A stretch of DNA of 9,334 nucleotides. Origin: Methanobacteriota archaeon (GTDB lineage Archaea; Thermoplasmatota; Poseidoniia; Poseidoniales; Poseidoniaceae). Shown piece by piece: positions 1 through 6,227 of this stretch. The translations under genes were made by a program, and so were the position numbers. The notes beneath the pieces were generated by a model. That model was not told the origin of the DNA. It worked only from the letters and a program-made list of their open reading frames with translations, and did not search any database. Every line of letters begins with the position of its first letter. Position 1 is the stretch's first letter. The stretch is taken from assembly GCA_002702945.1 (NCBI GenBank), contig PADF01000075.1:1-9334 (forward strand), in the 5' to 3' direction.

Positions 1-1105
1 TGTCTTTACGCGAATGTTCAAAAGTAAGCCCTATGAAGTCAGCCCTTAGCCGCGGTTCATAGTATGGAGCGCGTTCTCCGCGCAAATAAGGGTGAAATAA
101 AAGGCCTTTTGCGCCAACTGGAGAAAGCGCAACTTCAGAGTCCATATCTAGTAAATCGCCAGAATCTCCGTTGCCATAAAGCAGGTCACAGTACCAGCGA
201 TGTGCCGAAGCGCAGCTATTGGTCCCAGCAATATTGTACCAAAGATCGGGAATTACATAGGGGTAGTTAATTAGACTTGGAGTGGGTGCTGGGCAATTAT
301 TGATAACTGATACTGTGCCTGCTGTTGCCAATTTAACAGTTGCATCTCCTAATTTTACACCTCCTCCAGCAAGTGTTTCAACGGATGTATCAGATGTACC
401 ACAAACTATAGGAATTCCAGGAGGTAGTGAAAAATCTTCACAATAACCTTTGCAAGTTTGTCCTGTTACTGTGACAGCTTGAACAACAGGCGGCAGTGTT
501 TCTACATCCCAATCGGCGAGCGAACAGATTTTCTGTGACCATTTTTTATTACTGAAATCGTATAGCATTGTTCCAATGGCATCGGTTAGGTCAGTATTCC
601 AGTCTCTGGAAAGCTGATGCCTGAGCCAGTCTTTCGCTAAAAAAACCTTTGCAACATTTTTAACAATTTCTGGTTCGTAACGTGATAGCCAAGCAAGCTG
701 TGGTAATGTCCATGTTGCGGACGGAACATTCAATGCTTTTTTGTATATTAAGTCAAATGAGCTAGCTTTCATTGACTCTGCAATAAGTGCGCTCCGTTGG
801 TCCATCCACATTATAGCTGGTCGTAGAATTTGACCTTTATTGTCTTCCAGTACAAAAGAATGTGCACCAGCGCTAAAACTTATTGCTTCAACATCGCTTG
901 CTGCCACGGAAGCGTTTTTTAAAGCCTTAGGTATGGCAGTAATCATCGCTTTTCGCCATTCTTTTGGATTTTGTTCTGCCCAACCCAAATGTGGGGACGA
1001 TGTTGTTACTGGTGCGGAAGCATCGCCAATAACATTTGCTTCCTTTGAAACAACACTGACCTTCATACTGCCAGCCCCTAAATCTATTCCTAAAAATGCA
1101 GTCAA
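1..1105 (-). CDS. FGGY-family carbohydrate kinase (xylulokinase-like), C-terminus cut by window edge
   Basis: Reading the minus strand from TTG at 1105 gives an uninterrupted frame of about 368 residues that is still open at base 1. FGGY kinases transfer the ATP gamma-phosphate to a sugar or polyol in the cytoplasm. Visible motifs are the N-terminal phosphate-binding FLGIDLGAGSMK (residues 4-15), GWAEQNP (41-47), RPAIMWMDQR (95-104), the catalytic-Asp segment CGTSDTSVETLAGG with Asp239, and LRGERAP (341-347). Family members are about 490-520 residues, so roughly the last 130, including most of the second ATP-binding domain, lie outside the window. TTG is chosen because an in-frame stop lies just upstream, the phosphate motif begins at residue 4, and an AAAGG ribosome site lies 7 bases before it. 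It follows the flavoenzyme and a small ORF on the same strand and overlaps that ORF by 4 bp. Where E. coli XylB has GQMHG, this protein has SAGAH, so the substrate may not be xylulose. Family assignment is firm; substrate is unknown. Confidence 0.93.
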   Translation of the reverse strand, partial: MTAFLGIDLGAGSMKVSVVSKEANVIGDASAPVTTSSPHLGWAEQNPKEWRKAMITAIPKALKNASVAASDVEAISFSAGAHSFVLEDNKGQILRPAIMWMDQRSALIAESMKASSFDLIYKKALNVPSATWTLPQLAWLSRYEPEIVKNVAKVFLAKDWLRHQLSRDWNTDLTDAIGTMLYDFSNKKWSQKICSLADWDVETLPPVVQAVTVTGQTCKGYCEDFSLPPGIPIVCGTSDTSVETLAGGGVKLGDATVKLATAGTVSVINNCPAPTPSLINYPYVIPDLWYNIAGTNSCASAHRWYCDLLYGNGDSGDLLDMDSEVALSPVGAKGLLFHPYLRGERAPYYEPRLRADFIGLTFEHSRKD

Positions 1106-1212
1106 TTTAGAGCCTTTGCTGATAGTTGTGAGTTTGGTCTAAACCAGCTATTTAATTCTTCCCATAAATTTTTAACCTCATTTAGTTTTGTTTTGACTTC
1201 AAATTTCAACAT
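1102..1212 (-). CDS. Small ORF, 36 codons, overlapping the kinase start (hypothetical protein)
   Basis: The minus strand carries ATG at 1212 and TGA ending at 1102, encoding 36 residues that begin MLKFEVKTKLNEVKNLW and end LSAKALN. The first two thirds look like a short amphipathic, charged helix (KLNEVKNLWEELNSWF). I recognise no family. Its TGA overlaps the TTG of the downstream kinase in the arrangement TTGA, the same geometry as the common ATGA overlap that couples translation. A weak GAG-containing ribosome site lies about 9 bases before the ATG. It sits 68 bp after the flavoenzyme stop on the same strand. It could be a real small protein, a leader that delivers ribosomes to the TTG start, or a chance frame; the overlap and biased composition favour translation only modestly. 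Confidence 0.4.
   Translation of the reverse strand: MLKFEVKTKLNEVKNLWEELNSWFRPNSQLSAKALN
1113..1117 (-). promoter_or_regulatory. Ribosome binding site that supports the TTG start of the FGGY kinase
   Basis: The minus strand reads AAAGG here, 7 bases before TTG at 1105. No ATG or GTG lies between the upstream in-frame stop and the phosphate-binding motif, so this site and TTG together define the start. The site lies inside the 3' end of the small upstream ORF, which fits translational coupling. Confidence 0.6.
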
Positions 1213-1280
1213 ATCAGAATTCTCGAATTGTTAGATGGGATTACAAATTTATATCGGAGCTTAATCTGCCTTTCACTAAT

Positions 1281-2801
1281 TTAAGTCATACTGTCAGTTG
1301 GTAAAACCGACCCTGGCCGAGCTGGTAAACCTAATTTGCCTGGGTTTAATATATTGTTTGGGTCTAGCCCTCTTTTTGTGGCCTTTATTATTTCGAGTCC
1401 CCCACCTAATTCTTCTTCAATCCAAGGGTTCCGGAACACTCCAGCGCCATGGTGGTGAGCGATAGATGCAGCATGTTTTAAAGCTATTGTCTGCGTTATT
1501 TTCCAGATTTCGAGGTGAAGCTTAAGGGCAAGGTCTTCATCGCCGATGTTGGGTATCCTGAAAGTCATATACTGACAAGAACCCTCAGAGTATATATGAG
1601 ACCAATGAGCCCCAAAGTAAATTCGTTCATCTAGCTCATTTATTTTTGATTTTATTTCTTCGTAAAGAACTGGTATTTTTGTCCAAAGCCCAGTTATTTC
1701 AATAGTTTCAACGTAACCCCCTTTTGCAATGAATTCCGCAGAGTAAGACTCAAAACGTACTTTCTGCCACTTTTCGTAACTTTGATTGCTAAGTTTTATT
1801 GCGCCATGTCGAGCACAAATCTCCAAACCAAGCTCAAACTCCGTGTTAGCCAATTTTCTTGAACCAACAAATTCCAGAATACACATAATTGGATTGACTG
1901 ATAAGTCGTCATCTTTATGGGCTTTTTCTTTGCTTTCCTGAGCATCGTATAGGCGGGCAACACTTGGACGTAAGTCGGCTTGCATAATTTCGCGCATTGC
2001 GGTTAGCCCTGCCGCGAGAGACGGAAAAGCCACAACTGCTGGTAACCTTACTTCTGGAAGTTTCCATATTTTTAGGGTTACTTGTGTTAAAATTCCAATT
2101 GTGCCCTCAGAACCAATTAAAAAGTCAAGTATACCTGGGCCTACGGACCGGCGAGAAACTGGCTTAATATCCACAACTTTACCTTCGGGTAGTAAGGCTC
2201 TGACTCCAAGCACCATGTCTTCGATTTTTCCGTATCTAGATGACATTTGTCCGGCACCTCGACAAGCTACCCAACCGCCAACCGTAGATATGTGTAAAGA
2301 TTGAGGATGATGCCCGCAGGTGTATCCTTCCTCGTTTAGTAGTTTTTCTAATTCTCCCCCATTAAACGCAGACGAAACCGTCACCATGCGATTTTCCTGA
2401 TCGATCTTTGGTAGACCCAAAAAGTTTTCCAGGTTTATTATTATTTCTCCACATACTGGTAATGCCCCACCCAGAACACCTGAGCCAGCACCGTATGCTA
2501 TTACAGCGATATTACTCTTGTTTGCGACTGCTAAGACATTTATCAGTTCATCTTCTGTTCTTGGCTTTACTACTGCAGAAGGTAAAGCCTCAGTAACTGT
2601 TCCAGCTCTCAGATGAAAGGTGGTAAAGGGTAATCTGTCACGGCTAAACTTTAAACGATCTTCGTAACTATCGAGCACACTGTCTTCACCTACTATTTCT
2701 ATAATTTTTTTTAGCGTCTTAATGTCTAGAGGGGTAAAGAACTCCTTATCGTGCGACGCTTTATCCTCACGTGCTTTGGAACTAACTATCTGCTTAGTCA
2801 T
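1281..2801 (-). CDS. FAD-binding oxidase of the GlcD / alkylglycerone-phosphate synthase-like family
   Basis: This 506-residue protein has the two-domain build of the VAO/PCMH flavoenzyme superfamily: an N-terminal FAD-binding domain (about 75-250) and a C-terminal FAD-linked oxidase domain (about 255-495). In order I see AVVKPRTEDEL (76-86), the pyrophosphate loop YGAGSGVLGGA (103-113), HHPQSLHISTVGGWVACRGA (164-183), RYGKIEDMVLG (189-199), GSEGTIGILT (230-239), ARLYD (282-286), SHIYSEG (401-407), HHHGAG (449-454) and the terminal DPNNILNPGKL (480-490). The Tyr of SHIYSEG and the three adjacent His match the pattern of alkyldihydroxyacetonephosphate synthase more than that of glycolate or lactate oxidase subunits. 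No signal peptide or membrane segment is seen, so it is probably cytoplasmic. It is the first gene of the leftward unit, preceded by a weak GTGAAAG ribosome site. Beside a sugar kinase, oxidation of a hydroxyacid or polyol is as plausible as ether-lipid chemistry. Fold confidence is high, substrate confidence low. Confidence 0.9.
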   Translation of the reverse strand: MTKQIVSSKAREDKASHDKEFFTPLDIKTLKKIIEIVGEDSVLDSYEDRLKFSRDRLPFTTFHLRAGTVTEALPSAVVKPRTEDELINVLAVANKSNIAVIAYGAGSGVLGGALPVCGEIIINLENFLGLPKIDQENRMVTVSSAFNGGELEKLLNEEGYTCGHHPQSLHISTVGGWVACRGAGQMSSRYGKIEDMVLGVRALLPEGKVVDIKPVSRRSVGPGILDFLIGSEGTIGILTQVTLKIWKLPEVRLPAVVAFPSLAAGLTAMREIMQADLRPSVARLYDAQESKEKAHKDDDLSVNPIMCILEFVGSRKLANTEFELGLEICARHGAIKLSNQSYEKWQKVRFESYSAEFIAKGGYVETIEITGLWTKIPVLYEEIKSKINELDERIYFGAHWSHIYSEGSCQYMTFRIPNIGDEDLALKLHLEIWKITQTIALKHAASIAHHHGAGVFRNPWIEEELGGGLEIIKATKRGLDPNNILNPGKLGLPARPGSVLPTDSMT

Positions 2802-2853
2802 ATATCTACTTTCACCAATTCTAGCCCTAGTTAAGTATTAAGACAAAGGTTTG

Positions 2854-2871
2854 TTCAATAGTAAAATTGAA
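2854..2871. repeat. Short inverted repeat TTCAAT-N6-ATTGAA, possible operator
   Basis: Two perfect 6-bp arms are separated by AGTAAA, about 55-70 bp upstream of the flavoenzyme start. The size and spacing suit a dimeric helix-turn-helix regulator, and the location between divergent units is where an operator would be expected. Arms this short arise by chance in A+T-rich DNA of this length, so the call is weak. Confidence 0.2.
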
Positions 2872-3125
2872 ATTTTTAGGAAATTTACTTTAAATTTGTC
2901 AACTTATTTCAAAATCTCCGCTCGAGTTTGGGATTACGTCTACAGAAAATTGCAGAAAGTATCTTAATTTATTGATATAACTTTTATTTGCTGGATTTAG
3001 TAACTTAAATTGCGTCCGAAAGTTCTTTAAGATCATATTTCTTGACTTGAAGTTACTTATGAGCAATCGTTTGTTCGGTTGTAGGTGATATTGAAAATAC
3101 GATTCTTTAACAAGGTGTGCCTATA

Positions 3126-3132
3126 GAGGGAG
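3126..3132 (+). promoter_or_regulatory. Strong ribosome binding site of the TAXI binding-protein gene
   Basis: GAGGGAG ends 6 bases before ATG 3139, and the gap is all adenine. This purine-rich site is among the strongest in the window and fits the high translation expected for a periplasmic binding protein. Confidence 0.6.
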
Positions 3133-3138
3133 AAAAAA

Positions 3139-4164
3139 ATGAAATTTAACTTCAAAAAATTAATAGCAACTATGCTTGCTATAACTGCCACCACGTTTGG
3201 CAGTGTCGGCATTGCTGAAACTTTTGTGAAAGCGCAAACTGCTTCGCCAGGTGCAGGAGCTTATCTTGCCACCGTAGGTTTTGATAAAGTTGTTGCAGCT
3301 CACACAGATATTAAAATGCAAATTAACGCATCTCAGACTGTGACAAAATCAATGATTGTTTTAGGTCGTGGTGAAATTGACATAAGCTCTATGGTTATCG
3401 CCCAAACTGATAATATGCGTGATAAAAAGGCAATGTACAGTAAGTTAGAAGATGCACCTGAACTTCATGCAAATTTAAGATCAATATTCAGTTTTTCAGC
3501 GGGCCACTTTCATTTTATTACCTATGCGGACTCTGGCATTGAAACATTTGAGGACATTAAGGGAAAAAAAGTATTCCTTGGTCCTCCTAGTGGTGCTGCC
3601 TCAAAGTGGTCTCGTGATTTAATAGAACTGGCTACCGGATATCAACCAGAAGCGGATTATGAAGGTGTCTTATTGGGCTGGGGCGCTGGAGCTCAGGCAA
3701 TGACTGATAGGCAAGTTGATGTTTTTGTTCGACCTGCACCACTGGGCGGTGCTATTGTTCAACAGTTTGGTCTGAACAATGAATTTCGTCTTATTGGGTT
3801 TAGCGACGAAGCAGTGGCTATGCCAGCCATGCAGGCCAAGATGGTCAAAGGAAATACTATGGGCACAATTCCAGCAGGAACCTACACAGGTCAGGTAAAT
3901 GCTGATACTGATATCTCCACTCTAGCTTTTTGGTTAGTGATGGGTTCTTCACCAGCTACAAGCGCCGATACGATTTACACTATGACGAAAGCTCTTTGGG
4001 AGAACTTAGATGAATTTCATGAGACGGCACCTCTCTTGGGGGCAACCACTCGAGACTCTGCGTTTACGGCCATGAATGTGCCACTACATTTGGGGGCATA
4101 TCGATACTATAAGGAGGCGGGGTTTGATATTCCAGAACACCTCGTTCCTCCGGAAGCAGGCTGA
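3139..4164 (+). CDS. TAXI-family TRAP transporter solute-binding protein (periplasmic)
   Basis: This 341-residue protein begins with a Sec signal peptide: MKFNFKK, a hydrophobic core (residues 8-22), and a likely cleavage after GIA at 26. The mature part has the TAXI/NMT1-like bilobal binding-protein pattern: VTKSMIVLGRGEIDISSMV in lobe one, HFHFITYADSGIETFEDIKG (roughly 123-142), KKVFLGPPSGAASKWSRDL, then GWGAGAQAMTDRQVDVFVRP, the usual repeat-binding and hinge segments. It would capture a small anionic solute in the periplasm and deliver it to the sodium- or proton-driven TRAP permease encoded next. Known TAXI ligands include amino and organic acids, and most are uncharacterised, so the ligand cannot be named. 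It is the first gene of the rightward unit. A stable hairpin separates it from the permease gene, as often seen where a binding protein is made in excess. Length is normal for the family and the frame is intact. Confidence 0.93.
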   Translation: MKFNFKKLIATMLAITATTFGSVGIAETFVKAQTASPGAGAYLATVGFDKVVAAHTDIKMQINASQTVTKSMIVLGRGEIDISSMVIAQTDNMRDKKAMYSKLEDAPELHANLRSIFSFSAGHFHFITYADSGIETFEDIKGKKVFLGPPSGAASKWSRDLIELATGYQPEADYEGVLLGWGAGAQAMTDRQVDVFVRPAPLGGAIVQQFGLNNEFRLIGFSDEAVAMPAMQAKMVKGNTMGTIPAGTYTGQVNADTDISTLAFWLVMGSSPATSADTIYTMTKALWENLDEFHETAPLLGATTRDSAFTAMNVPLHLGAYRYYKEAGFDIPEHLVPPEAG

Positions 4165-4174
4165 CTAATGTTTC

Positions 4175-4201
4175 GTGGCTTGTGATATCATCGCAAGCCA
4201 C
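4175..4201 (+). promoter_or_regulatory. Intercistronic stem-loop between the binding-protein and permease genes
   Basis: GTGGCTTG (4175-4182) and CAAGCCAC (4194-4201) are perfect complements. The stem continues inward through one T-G wobble and three more pairs (GAT with ATC), giving a 12-bp stem with a three-base ATC loop. No run of T follows, so it is not a typical intrinsic terminator. It begins 10 bp after the binding-protein stop and lies 42 bp before the permease start. The likely role, by analogy with other binding-protein operons, is to protect the upstream message from 3' exonucleases or to reduce read-through, keeping binding protein above permease. The structure is seen; the role is inferred. 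Confidence 0.7.
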
Positions 4202-4243
4202 ATAACGTTAATACGCGCCATACTAGCTGGGGCGGAGTAGAAT

Positions 4244-6181
4244 ATGCCATCAAACAGTGTAGGTTTTGTGGAGCAGCCCACAAGTAAAATTTTCATTATC
4301 CTAAAAAATTCATCTATACTTGTTGGTATAGTTGTCTCTTTGACCGCCATTTATAGTGCTGGTTTTGGAATTTTTAAACAAAATGCGCATAACTCCCTCG
4401 CTATGATGGCCAGCCTTTTTATAGTTTTTGCCACCACTCCATTAGTAGAACTGTATAAAACACAAAGAAGAGCAATAAGTTTGCTCTTTTGGATGGTAGA
4501 TGCTGTTCTTGCGACCTCTGCTATTTTAGGCACCTTTCATTATATGACCGTCCAAAACAAACTAAATGATGGTTTTTATGATTTATCAAATTGGGATATC
4601 GCTTTGGGTTATGCCGGTATGATAGCGCTCATTGAGTTTTGTAGAAGAGCGTGGGGATTACCGTTGGTATTAGTGTGTCTAGCGTGTATTGGTTATACAT
4701 TTTTTGGTGCAAATCTTCCTGGTATGTTTGGGCACGCAGGATTTGGTATTGTTGAATTCATTGAAAGTATTTGGTATAACTACAGTGGCGTGTTTGGCAA
4801 CACTACCACGATCGTCCTAGGTCTGGTTTGGATATACATTGTCTTTGGGATTATGCTTGAGGCTACTGGAGCAGGGCGTGCCCTTCTAAGGATATCGCTT
4901 TTTCTAACTGCTAAAACTCGTGGAGGCCCTGCATATGCTGCAATCGTTGCCTCAAGTATGTTTGGAACGATGAGTGGCAGCACGGTAGCCAACGTGGTTG
5001 GTACAGGTACCTTTACCATTCCTCTTATAAAACAGAGAGGATTCAAACCCGAATTTGCTGGTGGTATAGAAGCTACTGCTTCGAGTGGTGGGCAGATAAT
5101 GCCACCCATTATGGGAGCAGCGGCCTTTCTTATTTCTGAGCTTACCGGCATACCCTATCTTCAAATAGCGATGGCCGCTTTAGTCCCAGCTGCATTTTAC
5201 TATATTAGCCTTTTTATTAATGTCGGTCTCGAAGCTAAAAAACAAGGTATAAAGCCAGTTCCAGAAGCAGAGCGTGTGAAACTAACTTGGCAAGATGCTA
5301 TTGACTCCCTCATGTTTGTAGTCCCTGTTGCCGTGATTATAGGAACTCTGGTAGCTGGGCGTTCTCCCGCCTATGCTGGTTTTTTGGGCATTTTATCTGC
5401 AGTGGTTTCTGGTTTTTTAAATCCAGTTTTGCGGAAAAATCCTCTACAATTAATTAACCGACTTGGTATTGCTGGACAGTCCTGCGCAAAAATTATGGTT
5501 GCAATCGGCGTGATTGGAATTGTGATCGGTGTAATGAACATGTCGGGTATAGGGCTGAACTTTGCCAATAAAATTCTTGAAGTCAGTCAGGAGAATTTAT
5601 TTCTTGCACTTCTTTTTTCTATGTTTGGGGCTCTTATCCTAGGCATGGGTATGCCGACTTTGCCAGCTTATCTAATAATTATTCTAATCATGGGACCAGC
5701 AATTTCCAAGTTTGGATTGCCGCTGTTAGTAGCGCATTTGTTTGTCTTTTACTACGGCGTGGCTTCGTCCTTAACGCCGCCAATCGCATTGGCCGCTTAT
5801 GCCGCTGCGCCAATTGCAGGTTCATCACCACTAAGAACTTCCATTATGGCTGTTAAGTTGGGTGCTGCAAAATTTATCATCCCTTTCGCTTTTGCTTATT
5901 ACCCCGGCATGTTGTTTACGGATTTCTTTGAATTAGATGTTTTTTTATGGATATGTGCACGCTTATTTTTAGTGATTTATCTTATCAGTACTTTCGTTTC
6001 AATGTTTGATGTGCGGCAACTCTCTGGGTGGGAAGCATTAATTCGACTTCCAGTCGCCTTGGGTGTGCTAACAACTGTTGGATGGTTGCAGTTTGTTTCA
6101 ATAATAATTGGGCTTTTGTTAATTACATTTTCTTTACTTGTAAAAGCTAAGAATGATCGTTTGAGCCAGTCCGATGTTTAA
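4244..6181 (+). CDS. TRAP transporter fused permease (DctQ-DctM fusion, TAXI type)
   Basis: This 645-residue integral inner-membrane protein fuses the small (DctQ-like) and large (DctM-like) TRAP subunits. The first part has hydrophobic segments near residues 22-44, 51-70, 79-97, 118-133 and 138-155. The DctM part starts near 185 and carries the family signatures GTMSGSTVANVVGTGTFTIP (241-260), SSGGQIMPPIMGAA (280-293), GMGMPTLPAYL (467-477) and YGVASSLTPPIALAAYAAA (504-522). Several more hydrophobic segments run to about 632, followed by a short polar tail. It would couple ion entry to uptake of the solute presented by the upstream binding protein; fused permeases are typical of TAXI systems, so no separate small-subunit gene is needed. 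The start is supported by GGAG at 4234-4237, 6 bases before ATG. The sulfatase gene follows after 46 bp, which makes the transported compound a likely sulfatase substrate. Frame and length are normal. Confidence 0.95.
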   Translation: MPSNSVGFVEQPTSKIFIILKNSSILVGIVVSLTAIYSAGFGIFKQNAHNSLAMMASLFIVFATTPLVELYKTQRRAISLLFWMVDAVLATSAILGTFHYMTVQNKLNDGFYDLSNWDIALGYAGMIALIEFCRRAWGLPLVLVCLACIGYTFFGANLPGMFGHAGFGIVEFIESIWYNYSGVFGNTTTIVLGLVWIYIVFGIMLEATGAGRALLRISLFLTAKTRGGPAYAAIVASSMFGTMSGSTVANVVGTGTFTIPLIKQRGFKPEFAGGIEATASSGGQIMPPIMGAAAFLISELTGIPYLQIAMAALVPAAFYYISLFINVGLEAKKQGIKPVPEAERVKLTWQDAIDSLMFVVPVAVIIGTLVAGRSPAYAGFLGILSAVVSGFLNPVLRKNPLQLINRLGIAGQSCAKIMVAIGVIGIVIGVMNMSGIGLNFANKILEVSQENLFLALLFSMFGALILGMGMPTLPAYLIIILIMGPAISKFGLPLLVAHLFVFYYGVASSLTPPIALAAYAAAPIAGSSPLRTSIMAVKLGAAKFIIPFAFAYYPGMLFTDFFELDVFLWICARLFLVIYLISTFVSMFDVRQLSGWEALIRLPVALGVLTTVGWLQFVSIIIGLLLITFSLLVKAKNDRLSQSDV

Positions 6182-6213
6182 TATGTTATTTTGTAAATTA
6201 TAGATTTCAAAAA

Positions 6214-6219
6214 AAGGAG
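6214..6219 (+). promoter_or_regulatory. Ribosome binding site that fixes the GTG start of the sulfatase
   Basis: AAGGAG lies 8 bases before GTG 6228, in a 46-bp gap with no other candidate start close by. The conserved N-terminal LLDDVGF begins about 38 codons downstream, in keeping with this start. Confidence 0.7.
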
Positions 6220-6227
6220 TACGGCTT

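Larger units (their letters stand above)
2802..3138. promoter_or_regulatory. Divergent intergenic region, 337 bp, likely holding both promoters
   Basis: This A+T-rich stretch separates the start codons of the two divergent gene sets, so promoters for both must lie here or inside the flanking genes. I found no gene in it. A TTGACT lies at 3043-3048, but no convincing -10 element follows at 16-18 bases. AATTTATTGATATAAC near 2966 and GATATTGAAAATAC near 3087 are A+T-rich but not diagnostic. A short inverted repeat, listed separately, could be an operator. No riboswitch or terminator shape was recognised. Confidence 0.6.

Noticed and set aside
840..1142. Plus-strand open frame of 100 codons
   Set aside because: It is the antisense of the FGGY kinase start region, whose minus-strand frame carries clear family motifs; the plus frame has no recognisable domain or ribosome site.
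1218..1229. AATTC-TC-GAATT near-palindrome before the small ORF
   Set aside because: The two-base spacer cannot form a stable RNA hairpin, and the site is too short and A+T-rich to call an operator.
2999..3057. Inverted repeat AGTAACTT / AAGTTACT in the divergent region
   Set aside because: The 8-bp arms are 43 bases apart; in 337 bp of A+T-rich DNA about one such pair is expected by chance.
3059..3088. Nine-codon ORF (MSNRLFGCR) upstream of the binding-protein gene, considered as a leader peptide
   Set aside because: No convincing ribosome site, no run of one regulatory amino acid, and no attenuator-type hairpin follows.
3089..3101. Thirteen-base match GAAAATACGATT-type sequence shared with about 7201-7213
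   Set aside because: One shared 12-13-mer is expected by chance in a window this long, and one copy is coding sequence in the sulfatase gene.
4780..5151. Minus-strand open frame of 123 codons inside the permease gene
   Set aside because: The plus strand here encodes the conserved DctM motifs; the minus frame is a by-product of a hydrophobic, Gly/Ala-rich gene.
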